From Patiria miniata (Eukaryota; Echinodermata; Asteroidea; Valvatida; Asterinidae): a DNA stretch of 64,000 nucleotides. The notes beneath the pieces are model-generated. The model was not told the origin of the DNA. It did no database searches and worked only from the letters and a program-made list of their open reading frames with translations. The DNA is taken from contig NW_024037064.1 of NCBI RefSeq assembly GCF_015706575.1, forward strand, positions 11,137,606 through 11,201,605, given 5' to 3'. The translations under genes were made by a program, and so were the position numbers. Below, piece by piece: positions 1 through 10,929 of this stretch (positions are counted from its first letter, which is position 1; each line of letters begins with the position of its first letter).

Positions 1-40
1 CATACCCGCCGTCGTAAAATCTGCAATAGTTGCACAGCTG

Positions 41-260
41 CACTGCACAAATTTTGTTTAGCAATTAACACTTTTCCAAAACACTTTCTTGCTATCAGTG
101 TAAACATGCTTAAATACTAAACATGTTTAGAGTAAGGATGGATGCCGTGTAGCAATTGAACATTGATGTTTAGGAATTGAACACATACTGTTTAGCTTGT
201 AGGCATGTTTACAAAGTGAGTTCAAGATTGTTTTGAATTGATAAACATATTTTTAGAGTG
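41..260. mobile_element. Palindromic MITE, copy 1
   Basis: Both ends carry the same inverted sequence (start CACTGCACAAATTTTGTTTA, end TTTTTAGAGTG before TA), and the interior repeats TGTTTAGCAATT, AAACATGTTTA and TTGCTATCA in both orientations. The whole element can fold on itself. It is the reverse-orientation relative of 16375-16597. No open frame; it would depend on a transposase supplied elsewhere. Confidence 0.85.
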
Positions 261-1740
261 TACCTCGAAATGAAATCGATCGCACGTTTGTTGTTATGTA
301 CTTACTGCATAACTACTGTTTTGTTCAAGTTGTGGTATTACGTACTTGGGGTGTAGCTGTGTAGGTTCGTCAAACCATGAAGCTGAAGCTCGTAGCATAA
401 GGCCGAGTGTGTTTAATAAAACATCACATCTATATGTTTTTGCGCAGGCACAAGCCCGCCATGGTCCAACCACTTCAAACTAAAGATTATAACCCCAACT
501 TGCCATTTTGCCGGTGCCATCAGCAATAATTTTAACAATCAATGTTTTAATTAGTTACTAGTAATGAAACTCACATGCATATGTAACATCGTGAGAAACG
601 TTGTTCTATTTGATTTATTTGAATAACAAAAATCAGGGCTTCTATTCCGATTATTTAATTCGATTGGTAAAATGCAACATCCACCCGGCTTTCAATTTTT
701 CACTAAACTGAAACAATGCAAGCCCAGCTTGGTCCCTTGAATCTCAAATCACAGGTGGAGCAGGCCTACCAAGCCATATTAACCTCGCACGAAAATTCCA
801 AAGTTGAAGAGAAGCGATCCCGATTAATTTGATGTAAAACACAAACACGCATGTCGTGCCAAACGAATTAGGTTCGCACGCAGTGAAACCCTTCACGAAT
901 TGATAGAACTTTTACCGAGCTTGTCGTTATGTTGGCGGCGCGCGTTTTCCACGCGTGTGGTTAATAACTGCCCAGAAAAACGTGCGGTCGAGCGGTGCGG
1001 TCCAGTTACGGGACTAACGAATCATTGGTGCACTTGACACATGCGGTGCACGCACGAAATCGGTCTTAATCAGTGCGGTTACCAAAAAAAGAACTGATGT
1101 TGCCAAATAAAGTGACGCTGGCTTTCGCTTGTCCGGAGCGAGTTAGTCAATTTTCCGACCTAATTGATTCCTCATTCCGAGTTTTTTTTTGTTCGGATCG
1201 GGATTAATCACTCTGGCCTGGGGCTCGTGACAAGTCGTTTTGTGTCGGTCTGGTTTTATATAGTCATTGCAACATCGCACAAGTGCAGGTCAATCCCCAT
1301 ATCAAGGGCTGCATCAACTATTGGATGTGCGAGTACCCAACATAGGCCAATTTGTTCGGATGAGCTCGTATGGATATTTTTTAGTGGACTGTTTTAATGT
1401 TATTATATACTTGAGTGCAATGTTGATATAAAAGTTTGGACTGAGCCCAATTGGCAGAATGATTACTTCTGTGCGAACTGTCGGTTTGAACAATTGCCAA
1501 CTTTTCAAGAGGGCATATTAAATTTGTTATGCAGCATGGAAACTTGCAGATTAAAATGAATTGTGTCTAGCTATTTCATGTTTAGTTCAACATCACAAGC
1601 CTCTACAGGCATAATCACTTTAGAGGAGGCTTCAGACTGGTTTTCACTGTGAGGAGCCATAACCATTTTCAGAAATGGGATTTTGCGGACAAGTTCTGGA
1701 GGGTTTCTTTTTTTGGGTCATTCGTGTACTTAAAATAATA
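261..1740. other. No recognised feature
   Basis: Intergenic-type DNA. Somewhat CpG-rich around 900-1050, but no exon, repeat or promoter element could be supported. Confidence 0.5.
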
Positions 1741-2016
1741 TTAAGTAAAAGTAAAGTTTGTCACGAACAAATGTAAGTGATATCAGGCCGGCGTTTATCT
1801 CCGGTTTCAGTAGCATGAAACGACTGAGAATAATTATATTCCCCTGAATGAGATGCTGGTCCATCGCAGGTTACTCCCATCTTCTGCCGGTACTCATTTA
1901 AACTCCTGGGTGGAGAGAGGCAAGTGGGGTGAAGTGGCTTGCCCAAGGACACAACATATGGCCAGCAGCTCATGCGTCGATCACGAATCCTAATGACTAG
2001 GCCACACCCCTCCCCT
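1741..2016 (-). mobile_element. tRNA-derived SINE, family A, near full length
   Basis: Read on the minus strand it starts with a tRNA-like head containing GTGGCCTAGTCATTAGGA (A-box like), then a centre CCTTGGGCAAGCCACTTCAC and CCACCCAGGAG, and then a family-specific tail TCAGTCGTTTCATGCTACTG with ...CGTGACAAACTTTAC. The centre resembles the conserved domain shared by many invertebrate SINEs (from memory, the Meta-SINE type). The B box is degenerate. The tail recurs at 7979-8096. Confidence 0.82.
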
Positions 2017-2438
2017 AATAAATAGCTATAAACCTTAACGTTAACTTTAGCCACTGTCACTTTTAGCCAAATGAAAACACGTAAGTTAGTGTCACATAGC
2101 TATTTGGGCGTGTGCATCTGTGCACACTGTTTTGACTGTTTAGCTTGTTGTCTGACGATGTCATCAAAATATGGGTCATTTCATGGGAATCTATTTCTTC
2201 TCGTAATATTCACACATTTGTGCCATGTATGCAATAAATAAATCGATTCCTTGTCATTTAGCGAATGATTAATGGTAAGCCGTGTGGTAAACCATGAATA
2301 ATCCTCCGAGTGAAATTGATTTAGATCAAACGGCTGTCTAAACAGAAACTGGAACTGGCCATGACAAAGTACTTCGTGAAAATCTGCAAACACACCATTG
2401 TGACGGTACATCGCTTGTGTGAGTATATGTCAGTATTA

Positions 2439-2920
2439 CACAGGGGTGTGCAAAAAGAAGGCAACCCACTTTTGACAGCTGCAATGTTCACCTACTTCTT
2501 GAGCGTGTTTCTAAAATTCAATTTAATGGTATTAAAACATTGATATTTAAACAAGTTACGAAAAACTTATTGCAAAATGCATATTTTGTTTTGAGATATG
2601 GTAAGTTTCAAAAGTTCATGTGCCAAACATGTTTGTCCACGGACGGCTTTATTCCATCCGCTTGACTGAGCTCCGGAGCTTGATTTGAAGACAAAAAAAC
2701 ACAACTAGGATGACACGTGGACAACAGTGGTTTTGGTGAATGTGTATTTAAATTAGCATAATAACACTATTCTTGCGATTTTTTTAAAGATCTTTTTCAC
2801 CATGTGAGGTTGAAGAGCTATACTTCACAACATTATAATAAAAAAATCATTGAAATAAGTTAAGTAAGTAGGTTAAAATTAATGTGAAAAGTGGGTTTCC
2901 TTCTCTCTGCACCACCCTGT
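2439..2920. mobile_element. MITE with ~35-bp terminal inverted repeats
   Basis: The left end ACAGGGGTGTGCAAAAAGAA then GGCAACCCACTTTT is the imperfect reverse complement of the right end AAAAGTGGGTTTCCTTCTCT then CTGCACCACCCTGTAG. CAGGGTG-type ends beside TA suggest a mariner-like non-autonomous element. The interior is AT-rich with no meaningful frame. Confidence 0.75.
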
Positions 2921-3145
2921 AGAGTCTATCAAAATTCCTACCAGACCGATCTCAAGCAAACCACCCACGTGACGGGCTCTCCACCAATAGGACTTGGTAA
3001 ACTGTCTTACGTATTTGTGACTAAGATTGTTCCCACACCCGAGCGGGTTAATGTCAAACCGAATGGACACACTTGGTACTTTGGCCTCATATTAAAATTC
3101 GAGGTCCCTGAATCAGAAAAAGAACCCTTGATTCTAAAACCAGGG

Positions 3146-4040
3146 CTTGAATCTCCCGAAGCCACAGCCGGAGAGAAAACCGATGTTTCGAAATAGCCAC
3201 TTTCAATCGGCATCGTTTCTCGTCCAACGGAAAATCCAACTAAATGGCACAAAATGGAAACAAGAAGTAGACAGGAGTTTGAGTCTTTCGAAGCCACAGT
3301 GGGAGACAAATACGATGTTTCGAAAACCGCTTTTTATCTGCGTCGTTGCTCCTCTAGCGGGAAATCAATTTAATAGCACAAAATGGAAAAAAGAATAACA
3401 GACAGGAGTTTGAATCTCCCGAAGCCGCAGTCAGTGACGAAACCGAGGTTTCGAAATCCGCTTTCAATCTGCGTCGCTGCTCCTCTGACGGGAAATCCAA
3501 TAAAAAGCACAAAATGGAAACAAGAATTAATAATAATAACAATAACAATAATAACAGGTTCTTATATAGCGCTTTACATTATTATTATTACCCCTGATCA
3601 TTGGGCCAATTAAACATTCCAAATACCATCTCAGCTCCCTGGGGAGTATACAGCTCGATGCAGCATGATAGGCGCAAGGAAGCTAATTCAATAACAATAA
3701 CCATCTCTGCCCACAAAGGTACCCATTTACTCCTGGGTGGGGAGAAGCATTGTGTGTCAAAGTGCCTTGCCCAAGAGCACATGCACCATGACCCCGGGCT
3801 GGACTTGAACCCATAACCTGCAGCTTTACCCACAGACCACGAATCCAATGCCTTTCAAAACCACGAGGCCACATCACTCCACAAGAATTACAGACAGGAG
3901 TTTGAATCTTCCGAAGCCACAGTCAGTGACGAAACCAAGGTTTCGAAATCCACTTTTAATCTGCATTGCTGCTCCTTAAACGGGAAATCCAAACGGGAAA
4001 TCAAACGAATGGCACAACATGGAAAGAAGAACTGGACAGC
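3146..4040. repeat. 131-bp tandem repeat, about four units
   Basis: Units start at about 3146, 3278, 3409 and 3901 and share TTTGAATCTCCCGAAGCC, GTTTCGAAATCCGCTTTCAA, CTGCGTCGCTGCTCC, GGGAAATCC and CACAAAATGGAAACAAGAA. The third unit is split by a SINE insertion (3530-3880). A loosely similar passage, GTTTCAAAAACACC then TTTATTCGTCTGC, occurs at 63218. Confidence 0.9.
3530..3880 (-). mobile_element. tRNA-derived SINE, family B, full length with target-site duplication
   Basis: It is flanked by a perfect 10-bp duplication ACAAGAATTA (3520-3529 and 3881-3890). On the minus strand it reads: tRNA-like head with A box GTGGCCTCGTGG and B box GGTTCAAGTCC; centre CTCTTGGGCAAGGCACTTT and CCACCCAGGAGTAAATGGGT; body GGGAGCTGAGATGG and GGCCCAATGATCAGGGGTAA; tail GCGCTATATAAGAACCTG and an ATT-rich 3' end. 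All the parts of an intact LINE-mobilised SINE are present, so the insertion is fairly young. Confidence 0.93.
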
Positions 4041-4655
4041 TTCCGGAATCATTAATACCGGCATCCTGATCTTACGCTCTTAATGTTCCAACCCCACTCT
4101 TCATGTGAATCCCATGTTCGTTTGAGCTGTTCTCAGCACTCCAACCGCTTCATTTGCAAAGTGCTCCCTGCCCAAGCTTCGTAGTTTCCCCGGTGATGTA
4201 GAAATTGGACCGTCACATTACCGCTTTAGGAAGTGATAAAGCATCTCAAGTTTCACCTTTTTTTTCCTTATTCACGCGGGAGACTTCAGAAAAGAGCATG
4301 CCGTCGCTCGGAGCAGATTTCGGGGTCCGTAACTTCATTAATCGAGCCACGAGCGATGTAGCTGCGATAGGACATATTTTTTGAAGCACTGGTTGTAGAA
4401 AAAGCAGTTCAGTTTAACCGTCGCGCGTGTTTGACATTTGAAACCTAATCGTGTGGCAGAGATGTATTGAAGGCATCAGATAATTATGCGGTAGTTTTGT
4501 GTAAACGCTGATCACCATATCGAACAGGTGGCGGGCTGGCAGGTATGGGCGCAATGACTTCAGTTGATAGCAGGCACGTGCGATGTTACAAGGCAATTAA
4601 ATATGGACGGCCCCGCTGTTCTTTTTGTACTAAAAGAAAGCTTATGAATGGGGCT

Positions 4656-4756
4656 TTTATATCCTTGATTTTGAAAGCGCTGCATGCAGAACTTCACTAA
4701 AACAATGGTCCCGACATTTGGGTTTCGTTGGTTTTTTTGGACTCGCCCTGTATATT
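4656..4756 (+). repeat. Dispersed repeat end, mariner-like, copy 1
   Basis: The segment TATCCTTGATTTTGAAAGCG, CTGCATGCAGAACTT, AATGGTCCCGACATTTGGGT and GCCCTGTATAT matches the reverse complement of 23696-23786. The CCCTGTATAT edge is typical of mariner-like terminal repeats. The opposite end was not located. Confidence 0.7.
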
Positions 4757-4759
4757 GGG

Positions 4760-5760
4760 TTGCCTGTTGGCATAACGTTACAGAGCACATGGTCTATATG
4801 GAACTATAGAAATTCAAAAATACTTTGACTATGGCATTGCACAGGGGGAAATTGTGATGCAATGCGTTTGTCATATTTGCTTGTGGAAACGTGTGTAATT
4901 AATACAAACATATTTTACAACAGCAAAATGCAGCTGTTGCATATAAACCGTATGCGTAGCGGACGTCTTAGAGAACATATGTTGTTATTTTAATTCAGTA
5001 ACAATGAATACGCAAAATGCACACTCATGCATATCCTATTACTGGCAGTCCCCAGCCACTTGAACAAGCTTTTGCGTAATAGCTTAACAACTTACATACA
5101 GACGCAAAAGTGTTGTTTTGACAAGATCAACCTCGCTTTTGTTCCACTAGGGCCATTCATTGTATGCCACGTCTATTAAAGAAAGTTATGTTCCGATACG
5201 TCTTGTGTTGCAAGGTACATTTTTCTGTATTTCAACTCCCTCGTGAAAATTCTCGTGAAACCAGACTTTTTGAATACTGTAGACCCTATGTCTCTGTCAA
5301 AACACCCAGGCGAGCGGTAGCAACTCCTTTGCATCTCACACATTAAGTTGATCATGTTCTCTATTTTCACATACATATATTGGGAGAACATTACGCTCCA
5401 GTGGCACATCAGCAAAAAACGGAATACAAATTGCGCGTTAATTTGATTTCATCTGACAGAGCCTTCCGGGAGAACCCTTCACTCTAATATGATTGTTCCT
5501 TTGACAAGGCTGGCATTGAACGAACACCACGTAGGCATTACATGCACGTTAAGGGGCACTTTACCAAGTTATCCTTGGCAATATGTCAGAATTGGACATG
5601 CATGTGCCTGGGAGCACACATTGAACATCGAAGATGCACAAAAGAAGTTTGTTTTGAGGAACAATACAGGTCCTCCATGGAGAAGCAGTCCTGAATTTGA
5701 AGTTGTGTACAAATGAAATCAGCGCAAAAAATCACGCTGCACGATAAGTCACAATCCAAG
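4760..5760. other. No recognised feature
   Basis: AT-rich spacer DNA. Short open frames lack motifs or splice context. Confidence 0.45.
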
Positions 5761-5763
5761 TAA

Positions 5764-6035
5764 GCTCGATCGGATGGCGGAAGCTGCGGGCCAACGAATG
5801 CGTGTTCATGCATGAGTCACGTGATTATGCCATGTAATTTCTGGAAGGAGTAGGGTTTTGAGTTCAAAAAAACACACCAGGTTTTGGACCCCAGTGACCT
5901 AATGATGACCTATTACCACAGTTTGGTCATGTGACATGTTGGGGCTGGCTACTGATACTTTTGATAAAGTTTGGTTGAAATCGGTCATAATATGTAGGAG
6001 CAATAGACAATGTCAACGTTTGTCACTAACCAACC

Positions 6036-6103
<68 letters not shown>

Positions 6104-6312
6104 TACTAACTAACGGACTAAGGAAGAGACATGATGATTTGTTGAGCTGCTACCCCGCAGCTAAACAGGCACTGATTGTAGTGCTTAATGTAGTGATAAG
6201 AGTTGTTACGTTTCTGTTTCATCCAGGACGACACACTAAATCGGCCCTTTGCTCGGGAGGTTTCATAAAGAAGCTGTACTGACAAGGTACGGCTTCTTCA
6301 ATAAATTTCTAA
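5764..6312. repeat. Long dispersed repeat with ACTA microsatellite, copy 1
   Basis: About 550 bp, closely matched by 32427-32969: GAAGCTGCGGGCCAACGAAT, CATGCATGAGTCACGTGATT, TTTGGTCATGTGA, TATGTAGGAGCAATAGACAA, then an ACTA/AACT array (6017-6117), then AGACATGATGATTTGTTGAG and TGGTACGGCTTCTTC-like ends. Two predicted hairpins occur in both copies (GAGCTGC...GCAGCT and GAAGCTGTAC...GTACGGCTTC). No coding capacity. Confidence 0.88.
6017..6117. repeat. ACTA tetranucleotide microsatellite
   Basis: About 25 near-perfect units of AACT/ACTA inside the dispersed repeat. Length differs from the array at the same place in the 32.4-kb copy, so it is unstable. Confidence 0.97.
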
Positions 6313-6549
6313 AAGCTGAGGTGCAGAGTAAAAATTAAGTCAATCAAAAGTCAAATTACAATCAAATAAGTCAAATCACAAGTCAATTTACAAGTCTGGT
6401 CACAAGTAACTGAACGACAAGGGAATGTTTTTGTCACGGCTGATTTGAATTGAGTCTGGGTGACTTCTGGCTGGATTGATTACTACTCCTTTGAGCAGCC
6501 TAACCAGTTAGGACAGCCAGTGGTCCTTGTAAAAGAAACCCCAGGTTTG

Positions 6550-6700
6550 ACCCGAAATTCGGGTCAACTTTTCCCGATCAAAACGACACTTTTCCGGATC
6601 AAAATGACCCGCAAAATGGCACAGAATGGTGTCATTTTGACCCGAAAATGTGTAATTTTGACTCGGAAATGTTTCATTCCGACCCGGAAAGTGTCAGGTC
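6550..6700. repeat. Inverted pair of GGGTCA-type minisatellites
   Basis: Units such as ACTTTTCCGGATCAAAATGA (left half) and TCATTTTGACCCGAAAATG (right half) face each other around 6610. The same ~21-bp unit forms a one-way array at 10380-10640. The minus- and plus-strand frames with repeated TRK-S/C-V-I-L are translations of this repeat, not a protein. Confidence 0.85.
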
Positions 6701-6859
6701 AAGTAGCACCGAGAATCCGGGTCAAAGCTGATCCGGTTTTGTTTTGGAGTGAGTTGGAAGTGCAGCCTCGCTTTCGTTCCAATTGGCAATTTTGTGCTTT
6801 TAGCGAAGTCTTGCTCCTTGCGCTATACAACAAATCCAAGATGGCGGTGCCCCCGTGAG

Positions 6860-7975
6860 ACACCTCACACAGACACCCGCCCCTCAAAGCACACATCTCT
6901 TCGATTGTTTAAGTGCGATCAAATTAAATCCTGAATATTGTTGGTCCCGATTAATTAAGACGGTCTGACAGTTTTCGGATTGGGAGTCGGCGCTCCACCA
7001 CCGCTGCCTATCGATCTAATCCCGCTAACCAAACACGGCCCTTCGTCATATGTGTGACCGTCGGTAAATATTTACTCCAGTAAGTGAAGTGTGTGTATGT
7101 GTGTGTGGAGAGATGTCGGGTGATGTATTGCGCGTCCTGGCGGAATGAATAGACACGGAGAGTGTTCCAGTATTGGTTGGCGATGGAAAACCTGACACTA
7201 ATAACGCGCAGTGGTCGATGGAATAGTACAAGATGCGTGTATTTTGTCTTGGCCAATGATGACTCAGGAAATACGTACATTTGGCTAAGGAAGAAGGTAA
7301 ACTATCGTTGCACTGAAAGCAAACTAGAAACTAATAATGCACTTTCTTAAATAAATAGGACAATTGAAGGCACACGACCTTGTGAGAGAAAACCAATGAA
7401 AATGCCGCTGCGTTCTTTAAACAAGCGACTTCGCCATCTCTGCTGCTCGTGTGCACACCGATGCTTGTCGATTTGCTCTATCGGGGTAAACAATCCGCCA
7501 AAGTCATTATGCGTGCGTATTAAAACTAAAAGAAAATTCTGGTTCAATATTCTGGTAAAATTGAAGTACATTTTAGACCGTAAGCTTATTATGCTGTGCG
7601 TACGTGCGAATTGAGTACTTCAACCTTTTTAATTAAAAGATAGTTACAGAATGATAATGTTAAACCATTACATACTCTTTAACATAACATTTATCTGCTA
7701 TGTCCATCCTGAAATGTAACACGATCAATCTAGATTTACGCATGCGCAGTTGAGATACCTAATTGCCTCCAAGGCACTGATTTGCATGTAAAACAAATCG
7801 TCATTCCGAGCTGCGGAAACAAGTGAGGCTTCTAACACCCATTGGGCTATCCTGATTTTCTTAAATGGCGATCAGTGCTCTAGAGTTTGGATCCTGGTAA
7901 TCTGTTAATTTGTTTATATGTTAAATACATGCAATGCTATAAGACCATCCAGGCACTGTCACATAGCCGTATTTC
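6860..7975. other. No recognised feature
   Basis: Nothing beyond short chance frames. A GTGTGTGT-like stretch lies near 7090-7110. Confidence 0.45.
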
Positions 7976-7978
7976 AAT

Positions 7979-8096
7979 GGCGAAAGACTAGCATCCCATC
8001 CAGGGGGAGTAGAAATATTCTCAGTCGTTTCATGTTACTGAAACCGGAGATAAATGCTGGCTTTTTTGGCCAATTTGCTCGTGACAGACTTTAATT
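7979..8096 (+). mobile_element. SINE family A, 5'-truncated fragment
   Basis: It matches the last ~115 bases of the SINE at 1741-2016 in opposite orientation: TCAGTCGTTTCATGTTACTG, CCGGAGATAAATGCTGGC and CGTGACAGACTTTAAT line up in order. The tRNA-like head and centre are missing, as expected for LINE-driven incomplete retroposition. Confidence 0.83.
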
Positions 8097-8830
8097 GTAT
8101 ACACAACAAAACAATGCTGGTGGTACTTACATGGTTTACAACCCACTGGTGCTGTTGTGGTGCGGGTAGGTAACAGAAAACTACACATCAACCACAGACA
8201 TCTCCATGGATGAGAACTCCAGTTAAATATTAATCTTGACCGAGACCTCACCTTCAGAAAAGTCCTGCAACACAAAATTGTAAAAAAAAAAAAAAATACG
8301 TACACCTAAAAAAACCTCCTAATTTCAATTCAGAAAAAGGAGTTAGCAGATTATTGCCATATATTGGGTATTTTGTATTAAAAAAAATATCTTTGAAGTC
8401 TCAAATCAAATGTTTAACAGCTTAATTCACTTTTTGCATTGGTGAGAGAAACCAAGTAATTCTAAATGGTTCATTTAGGGTCTGGTGCCATGACTGATGG
8501 AGAATGCTCAAAACTTAAAGATAAGTAAGATATGTTCGTAAAAATAATGAAATAGTGTTTTACAAGTAGTTATTTGAGGAACTCTTAGCCCACAAGGCAT
8601 GTTGTTGCTGCAAACGTTGCTTTTGGAAAACCTCCCTGAATTTTTTAAGAAACGTTTTGCTAAACGTTTACTTTAAACAAAAACATGAGTTTGCGATTTT
8701 TATCCCTAGAACTCGATGGTTCGGAAGACTCGTTTACATTGTACTGTTTATCGGGATTTTTTTTCTTTTTTTCGGCGCTGCTTGTTTCACTGTGTCATAT
8801 ACTTTTATGACACATCTGTATGTAACTGGT

Positions 8831-9360
8831 GCATGTTTACACCATTTTCAAGGTAATAGCTTGAGAATACCGTCTGTTTTATTGAGATTGCTTTTGTAAA
8901 TCCAAAGATATGTTTGAATAACGGCAAAGCCAAGAAACCCATCTTGTGCTACTTTCTGTGAAGCAGTTAAAATCAGTATAGTCCTAGTCTAAAACCAAAT
9001 CACTTTACTGTTAGTGATTTTAAGTGTGCAATATTTCTTTATATTTAGTTGAACTCTTTCACTAAAGTTTTAAAGAAGTGAACCTGTCTGTACTATTAAA
9101 TTGTTTCAACATAAGAACAAAACCCTATATTGTCGTGTGAATGGAATGTTTGTCTTACACCAATAGGAATAATCTTATCAAAAGAGCCATACTGGCATTG
9201 TCTGATCATTGAAGCACTCGCTTCCTAAAAGAGGCACAGAATGTTTTTTTTTTGGCTTTGCGGTTATTCAAACATATCTCTGCATTTACAAAAGCAATCT
9301 TAATTAAACAAACGGTGTTCTCAAGCTAAATCTGTAACCTTGAAGATCGTGTAAACATTT
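8831..9360. mobile_element. Foldback element with ~100-bp inverted arms
   Basis: The left arm (8831-8932: TTCAAGGTAATAGCTTGAGA, GATTGCTTTTGTAAATCC, ATATGTTTGAATAACGGCAA) is the reverse complement of the right arm (9252-9360: TTGCGGTTATTCAAACATAT, GCATTTACAAAAGCAATC, TCTCAAGCTAAATCTGTAAC). About 320 bases of unrelated sequence separate them. A GCCCTGTATTA edge at 9424 may mark the outer right end. Confidence 0.82.
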
Positions 9361-9439
9361 GCAGTAAATTCCGGTTGTAAATTGGCGAAAACGGCGGGGT
9401 TTACATGCACCATTATTTTCAGGACGCCCTGTATTAAGT

Positions 9440-10210
9440 TACATCTTCCTTGGATTTGTTTTTCCCATTCTGAATCAATTAAATAGAATTGTGTGCGCTC
9501 CGGACCAGCTTTACTAGACAACTCTTTTCTTGTTTTGATAAATATTGAAATTTCATGTGGTTATTCGTCGATATTATACCTTTTGATATGCTCTACGGAT
9601 AGGGAATGCATCTGATACCTCGACGCTTGGGTTATGTATACATTGATATGTGAGACGACTGAGAACTAACAGGATCGGGCGATTTGTTTTCGTATGGCAT
9701 GTGATCAAACCGTAGCGGGCTGTACTTGTGCAGTTAATACCAACAAATCGGGCGGGATACGGGCCGAGCTATGTGTTGTTTACTCATTCGATACGCCAAG
9801 GAGTTCTCCGTTTCCCGCTCAGTACTACCCAGGACACCGGAAAGCGTGCGTTTGCCCAGGGTCCGATTTCTAGGATACTGTACGCAGAACGTAATGCTTC
9901 GCCAATCAAGGTGCAGAATGAGATGTGGGGAAAAAGTAGCAAGCGATTAACATTGCATGATATTTTGGCTGTTAACATAGGCCCAATTGGCCAATTGCAA
10001 GTGACCTGTACCCTTTTGAATTTAAATTTGAAAAACATCTGGTACACTGACTTGCTCAGAATGCTAAAGGCACATTTTAACTTTGAATTCGCCAGACCAA
10101 AGACACTGTTGCTGATCACATGATTCGGGGCAAGCTCTTGCGTAGTTATGTAAGAGATGCTCAGCACCAACACATTGTTCAACTTCACCATGGGTGAAAA
10201 AGAGTAACAT
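9440..10210. other. No recognised feature
   Basis: Two overlapping frames of about 130 codons exist on opposite strands (9728-10123 and 9784-10191). Neither has motifs or splice signals I would trust. Confidence 0.4.
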
Positions 10211-10379
10211 TATCTTTGGTTTGGAGAATACAAGTTCAGACGTGCAAAGCATTGCATTAAGTCAGCGTTCATGACTTTATTCAAATTTAACTCCCAATGG
10301 CGTATTTCACGGAGCTGCTGCACTCTTGATAACTCCCGGGTCAGATTTAAAATTGCCCGAATCAAAGTTCTATTTGGGC

Positions 10380-10640
10380 TGACACTTTTCCGGGTCAAAT
10401 GACTTTTCCGTGTAAAAACGGCACCTTTCCGTGTCAAAATAACACTTTTCCGTGTCAAAACGACACTTTTCCGTGTCAAAACAACACTTTTTCCGTGTCA
10501 AAACTACACTTTCCAGGTCAAAACGACATTTTTTGGGTCAAAATGACATTTTCCCGGGTCAAAATGACATTTTCTCGGGTCAAAATGACATTTTCCCGGG
10601 TCAAAATGACACTTTTCCTGGTCAAAACGACACTTTTATT
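10380..10640. repeat. 21-bp minisatellite, about 12 units
   Basis: Unit close to TTTTCCGTGTCAAAACGACA with C or G variants (CCCGGGTCAAAATGACA in the later units). Variants are grouped, GTGTC units first and CGGGTC units later, which suggests local unit expansion. It is related to the inverted arrays at 6550-6700. Confidence 0.93.
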
Positions 10641-10689
10641 GTAGTAATGATGTTAAAGCACATTCACCTGAAAAAAAGCTCTTCAAGTG

Positions 10690-10905
10690 AGGCAACGATT
10701 GTAGAATTTTGGCCATGACAACATGCCTATTTCCCTTACTTCTTGTGTTTGTTTGAATTTTAATCGTCTAAATAAAGTAGTTAATAAATAAAGTTTAATT
10801 AAGATGTGTTGTCCATCCATTACGTTGTACGTCTGCCTCAAATAAACAATACATTACAACATAGGTAACGATTGTACAATTTTATCACGACTACGTGCCT
10901 TTTTT
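10690..10905. repeat. Diverged tandem duplication, ~175-bp offset
   Basis: AACGATTGTAGAATTTTGGC with ATGACAACATGCCTA at 10693 recurs as AACGATTGTACAATTTTATC with ACGACTACGTGCCTT at 10868. The intervening sequence is AT-rich. Confidence 0.6.
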
Positions 10906-10929
10906 CTATCATGACACCTGCGCATGAGA

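Noticed and set aside
6460-6858. 132-codon frame with repeated TRK words
   Set aside because: It translates the GGGTCA minisatellite; the minus-strand frame at 10210-10479 has the same origin.
9728-10191. Opposed 131- and 135-codon frames
   Set aside because: They overlap on opposite strands with no motif and no splice signal; most likely chance.
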